Source: Bacteroidetes bacterium UBA4416 (GTDB taxonomy: Bacteria; Bacteroidota; Bacteroidia; B-17B0; Aurantibacillaceae). From it: a DNA stretch of 36,913 bases. This document shows, in pieces, positions 33,401-36,913 of this stretch (within the stretch, counting starts at the first letter, position 1; every line of letters starts with the position of its first letter). The translations under genes and the position numbers were made by a program. The notes beneath the pieces are model-generated. The model made no database searches and was not told the origin of the DNA. It saw nothing but the letters and a program-made list of their open reading frames with translations. The stretch lies in the NCBI GenBank assembly GCA_002390745.1, contig DGQK01000002.1:50160-87072 (forward strand), given 5' to 3'.

Positions 33401-35234
33401 GAATGGCGCCACAATCGAATGGAACGGCAGCGCCGTGAGCACAAGCTTTGTCAGCTCAACTCAATTAACGGCATCGCTGAGCAGTGCGCAGCTTCAGAGT
33501 CAGGGCTCATTCAACGTAACGGTAAACCTGGGCGGCGTCAGCAGCAATGCTGTGCCTTTTACCGTGGCAAGCGGCCCGGCTATCGGATCGATAAGTCCGA
33601 GCCTGTTGCAGGCCGGTATGGTGCCTTCTTCTACGTTTCCTCTTTTTGTAACGGGTACAGGCTTTACGGCCGGAAGCCTGGTTCAATGGAACGGGGTTTC
33701 TCTGAGCACAGAGTTTGTGAGCTCCTTTAGCCTGATCGCTACTGTACCGGCCAATTATGCGTTTGCTCCCGGAACCGCCGACGTGACGGTTTCTTCCGGC
33801 GGAACTGTTTCCAACACGGCTGTATTTACGCTGTCGCCGGGCTCGGCTATTGTTTCACTGGAGCCGGCTATTGCTTCTACAGGCGCTGCGGGCTTTACCT
33901 TAACGGTAAACGGCGTAGGTTTTGAACCCGGTACACTTGTGGCATGGAACAAAGCGGCGCTTGCTACAACGTATGTCAGCGCCACACAGCTAACGGCGCT
34001 GGTTCCGGCTTCTTTGCTCAGCCAGGCCGACACGATAAGCATCACTGCAAGCATAGGCTCCTGTGTTTTTCCGAATGTTCCGGACTCTTTTATCCAGCTG
34101 CCGCCTGCACTGTTACAGCCGGCGCAATTGAGCTTCAACCTGATCTCTGCGGCGGATGACGCTATTGTATTCGGGCCTGTGAACCCGACAGCAGATCCGA
34201 TATGCGGCTGGGTACTTCCGAACCACCTCGACCATTCTATCATGGCTTACGATGCCTCCGGTGTTTCTCTCGGAGAGATGTCGCTTGACATAACGGGCAG
34301 CGATGCCCTGGCGATCTGCTGGATGGCTTCGCCGGGAAGCCCTTATACCACACTGGCAGAGATCGCCTCATCGATCCCGCATTTCGGAAATTTCCTGCTC
34401 ACACTGAGCCAGCAGACCACCGACACGTTTACGGCCTTCATGGCGGCGATTGACGATACCTTATGGACGACCGCACCGATGGGTACAAGCTTCGACCAGA
34501 GCCTGGCCGTGCTGATGGGAAGACCGCTTGCCATGGTACGCGCCAACCTCCAGTTCCTGCTCGACGGCCCTGCGGTAACAGACCCGAGTTGGCAGTTTAC
34601 ATTTAATCCGGAGACTCCTCAATTGGAAACGTATAAATTCCCGATTGAGCTGGGCAACATTGCTCAACTGAAAGACGGGTTGATCGGCTATTTCGTGGAA
34701 GATAACTATGGCACTTTTAATGTCGTCACCGAATCAGGTGCTTCGGAAAGCGGTTACCTGAAGCCGATCGGCGGTGTCGACAACAATTATATTTACCTGC
34801 CCTTCGACGGAACGACTTCTACTTTTGTGTCGATGCTGGTAGATCCTTACGCAGCAGTCCATGCAACCACGGGCATCCTGCCGGTAACCTCTGTCAGCCT
34901 CCCTCCTGAGTTTACCGTAAATGCCATTGCGGCCATGAATGTCACGTTCCGTATGGATGGCATACTCACCGATCAGCAAATCAGTGCGGATGATATTACC
35001 ACCATCCTGGTGCCGGTGCCCAGCGAGAAAACGGGCACTTGGCAGTGGCTTGAGAACGAAGAAGGAACCTGGAACGCATATGCCACTGCCCCTAACGATA
35101 CGAGTGCAAGGCTTTCGGATGTGCTTCCTGTATTGAGGCGGGGATTCCTGCAACTGAATTCCGGGCTTTCCGGGCAATCCCTGTCGAAGAATGCTCAAAG
35201 TGCGGATATTACGGACCCTGATCCGATTCACTAA
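30492..35234 (+). CDS. Giant protein with phage-fibre-like insert and three TIG domains (1580 aa)
   Basis: It starts 11 bp after the previous stop. The N-terminal region has conserved-looking blocks VYLKWRLPESFTNG, YPLVPNRWLVVRYSG and LSYMVTGWFSNPASDPL (about residues 75-240). Residues about 264-325 (VSWAAGTITIAGTVYNIAAG, then TTYLYLD) resemble a module found in phage tail fibres. A helical section (about 390-560) precedes FLPLRSGQFEFIQLVLIDEW. Three IPT/TIG domains span about 943-1195, and a C-terminal domain includes CGWVLPNHLDHSIMAYDASG and RPLAMVRANLQFLLDGP. There is no signal peptide or membrane helix. The role is unknown; an architectural component of the same assembly as its neighbours is the best guess. 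Confidence 0.8.
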   Translation: MSNPNPLIVPMTVEALVVNDIFRTNGNSFVRNQMLYGAMSSCNSGQPGISNNDTQFTLHSTSPVLPSKTPAGDYYNGVYLKWRLPESFTNGVQDNVTGITEYPLVPNRWLVVRYSGPLTQRVATAWIVESDHVYPNNQVPQPTNASMAATAYVKANANGTPTQQYIGQNIQLGSWTESGNDLQLTAMAPGNPAFGVFQPQNNNVFSFIDCLNSSPTETLSYMVTGWFSNPASDPLYEKLAVWTNNTGNGVVSTLNFSASSASQVSWAAGTITIAGTVYNIAAGNTGTMSATTYLYLDPQVSSTALQITTDLPTAQAGTPVVTATPFFAAQLSAMGWTLPENTDPTLTATWSMLYGTVNGVQWQNTALPPGGVPSASTGAPPVSVAVGNTSVEALTAMITAQAAQQNIPIDAELLEAFQLDLTEVFDMPDGAAVLAEKLQASFFQKFSGGYNWNIVDAPDSTTQVSAEELQKELAWLATLNQNQENLNEALNELAALQSQLYTMWWKYADWPNAIQQDCAVPGLDTQSGLQQQLDPTVTGSLAQLTAAQMTKVNDLMALVPTGDTQADLALAILDYATQQGLPATRLLKRTIAPLFYKPNNPVVLIAGAGVSGLVQTDNSSLLCRFPSQTVTGFNYNSQQVTAATSGLSIPQPNLSQVTGAPWSVTLLNSLVNEFFFLDPNNAAAVAAAISASTSDVQTAMSNSANDIGEYPTGAVEQWTQNPWHPLLMYWQLNYYPIEFGAPSAPNWSFDNGQFFWNGSASSVVKTNTYIYSSMIQLTPIANFNMQARIKAFLANNPDMDPVEKAEFEALLDFVQTSDQWDLLSQSMDGFNEQMQLGLPGVFMSPASYPSATTPSLSTLIGNATGYPPSLGNIPSSTPYPPSGFLPLRSGQFEFIQLVLIDEWGQALWPIDSYNYKTVSVYMPPEMTPVQSSEPVDFTVSSTVAISSISPELAPAGGSAVTLTVNGVNFTNGATIEWNGSAVSTSFVSSTQLTASLSSAQLQSQGSFNVTVNLGGVSSNAVPFTVASGPAIGSISPSLLQAGMVPSSTFPLFVTGTGFTAGSLVQWNGVSLSTEFVSSFSLIATVPANYAFAPGTADVTVSSGGTVSNTAVFTLSPGSAIVSLEPAIASTGAAGFTLTVNGVGFEPGTLVAWNKAALATTYVSATQLTALVPASLLSQADTISITASIGSCVFPNVPDSFIQLPPALLQPAQLSFNLISAADDAIVFGPVNPTADPICGWVLPNHLDHSIMAYDASGVSLGEMSLDITGSDALAICWMASPGSPYTTLAEIASSIPHFGNFLLTLSQQTTDTFTAFMAAIDDTLWTTAPMGTSFDQSLAVLMGRPLAMVRANLQFLLDGPAVTDPSWQFTFNPETPQLETYKFPIELGNIAQLKDGLIGYFVEDNYGTFNVVTESGASESGYLKPIGGVDNNYIYLPFDGTTSTFVSMLVDPYAAVHATTGILPVTSVSLPPEFTVNAIAAMNVTFRMDGILTDQQISADDITTILVPVPSEKTGTWQWLENEEGTWNAYATAPNDTSARLSDVLPVLRRGFLQLNSGLSGQSLSKNAQSADITDPDPIH
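33318..34100 (+). repeat. Three tandem IPT/TIG-domain coding repeats
   Basis: Units of about 264 bp begin near 33318, 33582 and 33846. Cores are IEWNGSAVSTS, VQWNGVSLSTE and VAWNKAALATT; the third has lost the NG pair. The third unit's LEP...AAGFTLT stretch matches the truncated fifth TIG of the upstream gene. Confidence 0.7.
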
Positions 35235-35272
35235 CCATTTACGCAACAAACGATAAAACCGACAACTCCCTT

Positions 35273-36802
35273 ATGACCCATCAAAGCAAGCCAAACTCCT
35301 GGGTTTTCCAGGACAGCGATTCTACGACACAGCTAAGCTATGCCCTGCAAATCAACCCTGCCCCGTTTACGGTGTCGATTCCCGACATGCCTCCCGTTAC
35401 AGGTTCGCTGGAGTTTGTGATCACGAACCCAACAAACGATCCTGTTCAGGTGACTTCCGTAACCTTTACCCTCACCATCGGTTCCGACAGCGATTGCATT
35501 ACGCAAAGCACCGGCGGTGTTTTAACTTCCGTGAACGATCCTGTTAACTGGACCTTTACAGGGCCGCCATCACCAATTACCAATGGCAGCGCTACGTACC
35601 GGCTTTCGCCCGCAGCGGGCACTCCTTATTCGCTTCCGGCAGGGGCTTCGGTGGTTGTGCAGATCTTCGGGTTTCAGACAATGCCTGTTCCGGGCAACAG
35701 CACGCTGGACATCAAAGAACTGATCGTATCTCTTCCCCCGGCTTATTGCAGCTTTATTGTGAGCACGTTTCCAACAGGCTTCTATTTTAATGGCCTGGCG
35801 GCCAGTGTGGCAAACGGCAGCACCCTGACTCCCATAGCGCAGGTGAACACGGGCTCAACCGTAACGCTTACCTGGAACTCTTCGGTTGTGGATTCGGATG
35901 CCTTCACCATTTATTATTCGAATGCGGTCAATGGCCAGCAAACAGAACATCCTGCTGATATCGGGGAATGGACGTCGCCAGCGTTGAGCAGCGACACGGT
36001 GTTCACGGTAGCCGTAACGATAAGTGCACAAGGCGGACAGCCACTCACAGCTTCGATGAGCACCGCTGTTTCGGTTCAAAATCCGAGCCTGGTGGCAGCC
36101 GGTATTACTACAGGCACCGCCACGGTAACGGGTGCAGCGTCTATCGGTGGAACGCTTACCGCCCATGCCATGACGGCTACAGCAGCAACGGTGAACGGCA
36201 CTGTGGCGGCGGATGCGCTGTCGGCAAACAGCGCATCCATCAGCGGGCAGTTGAATACGTCCGGGCTGAGTGCGTCTACGGCTACCATTACCGGGAATAC
36301 CAATGCCCAGAATGTGTCTGCCGGCGGCACTCTAACGGTTGCAGGCGTCAGTACCTTCAACGGTGAAGCTGTTGCCGGCTCTACGGTTTCCATGATGCAA
36401 TCCTGGGCGGCGATCAGCATGGAGCATACTTATACTGCCGACACGGATGGCTTTGTGGTAGGTGTGGTTGGCTATCCTACGCAATCTTATACATTATGCG
36501 GCACACAGATCGGAGGTTATCTCAACGGAAGCTGCATGATGGTAGCTACGGGCGGCAATCTTGTTTTCAGCAACGGACAAAGCGGCTTCAATTCATGGGG
36601 TTCTCCAAACTGCCTGACCATGCCTGTTCCCAAGGGCAGTACGTTTATGCTACACGTGGTTAACGGTGGCGACATCGACGCGCCGACCTACGGCTACTGG
36701 ATCCCGCTTGGCAAATCCGGCATTACAACAGCAGGTGACATCAGCAGTATGCTGAGCAAGTTCATCGCTGCCCAGGGCAAGGCACAACCCATGAAGCTAT
36801 AG
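35273..36802 (+). CDS. Fibre-like protein with Ala/Thr-rich repeat (509 aa)
   Basis: It starts 38 bp after the preceding gene. Residues about 1-190 are two beta-sandwich-like segments (GSLEFVITNPTNDPVQVTSV, LTIGSDSDCI), then an Ig-like stretch (about 190-275; TVTLTWNSSVVDSDAFTIYY). Residues about 276-363 are an Ala/Thr/Ser/Gly repeat with a spacing of about 14-16 residues (ATVTGAASIGGTLTA, ASISGQLNTSGLS), like beta-helical shafts of phage or adhesin fibres. The C-terminal about 145 residues (from MMQSWAAISMEHTY) form a compact-looking head ending in a helix (ISSMLSKFIAAQGK). No signal peptide is present. The layout suggests a fibre or receptor-binding tip, which is inference. Confidence 0.8.
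   Translation: MTHQSKPNSWVFQDSDSTTQLSYALQINPAPFTVSIPDMPPVTGSLEFVITNPTNDPVQVTSVTFTLTIGSDSDCITQSTGGVLTSVNDPVNWTFTGPPSPITNGSATYRLSPAAGTPYSLPAGASVVVQIFGFQTMPVPGNSTLDIKELIVSLPPAYCSFIVSTFPTGFYFNGLAASVANGSTLTPIAQVNTGSTVTLTWNSSVVDSDAFTIYYSNAVNGQQTEHPADIGEWTSPALSSDTVFTVAVTISAQGGQPLTASMSTAVSVQNPSLVAAGITTGTATVTGAASIGGTLTAHAMTATAATVNGTVAADALSANSASISGQLNTSGLSASTATITGNTNAQNVSAGGTLTVAGVSTFNGEAVAGSTVSMMQSWAAISMEHTYTADTDGFVVGVVGYPTQSYTLCGTQIGGYLNGSCMMVATGGNLVFSNGQSGFNSWGSPNCLTMPVPKGSTFMLHVVNGGDIDAPTYGYWIPLGKSGITTAGDISSMLSKFIAAQGKAQPMKL
36100..36362 (+). repeat. Fibre-shaft-like Ala/Thr repeat
   Basis: This stretch encodes about six degenerate units rich in A-T-[VI]-x-G and [AS]-[AS]-[IL]-x-G-x-L. It is protein-level repetition; the DNA is not identical between units. 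Confidence 0.55.
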
Positions 36803-36879
36803 GGCATCAGGGAGTGTTTATTCATGTTCTTATTTCCAGCTTATCTTAAATTCAACATCCATCTAAAACTACCCCACAC

Positions 36880-36913
36880 ATGACACACGAAACCAAACCT
36901 AATTCCTGGATCA
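36880..36913 (+). CDS. Start of a tandem paralogue of the fibre-like gene (cut by window edge)
   Basis: ATG 36880 opens a frame with M-T-H-E-T-K-P-N-S-W-I, almost the same as the start of the preceding gene (M-T-H-Q-S-K-P-N-S-W-V). Only eleven codons are visible, but the shared N-terminus makes a duplicated fibre-like gene very likely, and the operon continues beyond the window. Confidence 0.65.
   Translation, partial: MTHETKPNSWI

Noticed and set aside
29383..34100. TIG repeats as a CRISPR or mobile-element repeat
   Set aside because: Units are in frame, about 260 bp long and diverged at DNA level, as expected of protein domains; no direct repeat-spacer pattern exists.

Overview
The window comes from a Bacteroidota (Bacteroidetes) chromosome, probably Chitinophagales- or Cytophagales-like. 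This rests on the gene families present (several Crp/Fnr regulators with C-terminal helix-turn-helix, DUF4199, DUF6132-like, rhodanese/thioredoxin lipoproteins, an AraC gene followed by a Tet(X)-like flavoprotein), on the lack of strong Shine-Dalgarno sequences, and on matches to the Bacteroidetes -7 promoter element TAnnTTTG. No rRNA, tRNA, CRISPR array, transposase or integrase was found. By eye the first 8-9 kb is more AT-rich than the right-hand 16 kb.

Region 1 (1-5000, + strand) is a sulfur/redox island: a Crp/Fnr regulator, two small membrane proteins, two single-domain rhodaneses, a thioredoxin, a rhodanese-thioredoxin fusion lipoprotein and an unknown protein. A second Crp/Fnr regulator and a SAM methyltransferase follow. 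A perfect 18-bp palindrome sits about 41 bp upstream of the expected start of the methyltransferase transcript, which is the classical class II activator geometry.

Region 2 (5170-8850, - strand) holds a third Crp/Fnr regulator, an F420-type NAD(P)-binding reductase, a SnoaL-like lipoprotein, a YgiD-type extradiol dioxygenase and a coupled serine esterase. Two + strand genes follow (9022-10189): an unknown protein and a DUF1801 protein.

Region 3 (10221-15461, - strand) is the most unusual small locus. In transcription order it encodes a 70-aa Lys/Pro-rich small protein, a ThDP-dependent acetolactate-synthase-like enzyme, and three paralogous helical proteins with heme-oxygenase-like diiron oxidase (HDO) His/Asp motifs. 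The last two also share an N-terminal domain of about 90 residues whose predicted layout resembles a peptide-binding winged helix (RRE-like). I read it as a candidate peptide-modifying (RiPP-like) pathway; this is inference.

Region 4 (15791-20521) is ordinary accessory metabolism and regulation: an AraC regulator and Tet(X)-like FAD monooxygenase pair, a membrane-anchored LuxR-type regulator, DUF4199, a VOC protein, a convergent Fur-family repressor and an SRPBCC protein.

Region 5 (21090-36913, + strand, running off the end) is a tight operon of very large beta-rich proteins: a ComEC-like metallo-beta-lactamase-fold protein, a 1457-aa DUF6603-like protein, a 1097-aa and a 1580-aa protein carrying IPT/TIG arrays, a 509-aa protein with a fibre-like repeat, and the first codons of a paralogue of the latter. 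None has a recognisable signal peptide. This looks like an undescribed multi-protein surface, adhesion or phage-tail-like assembly, but its function cannot be read from the sequence.
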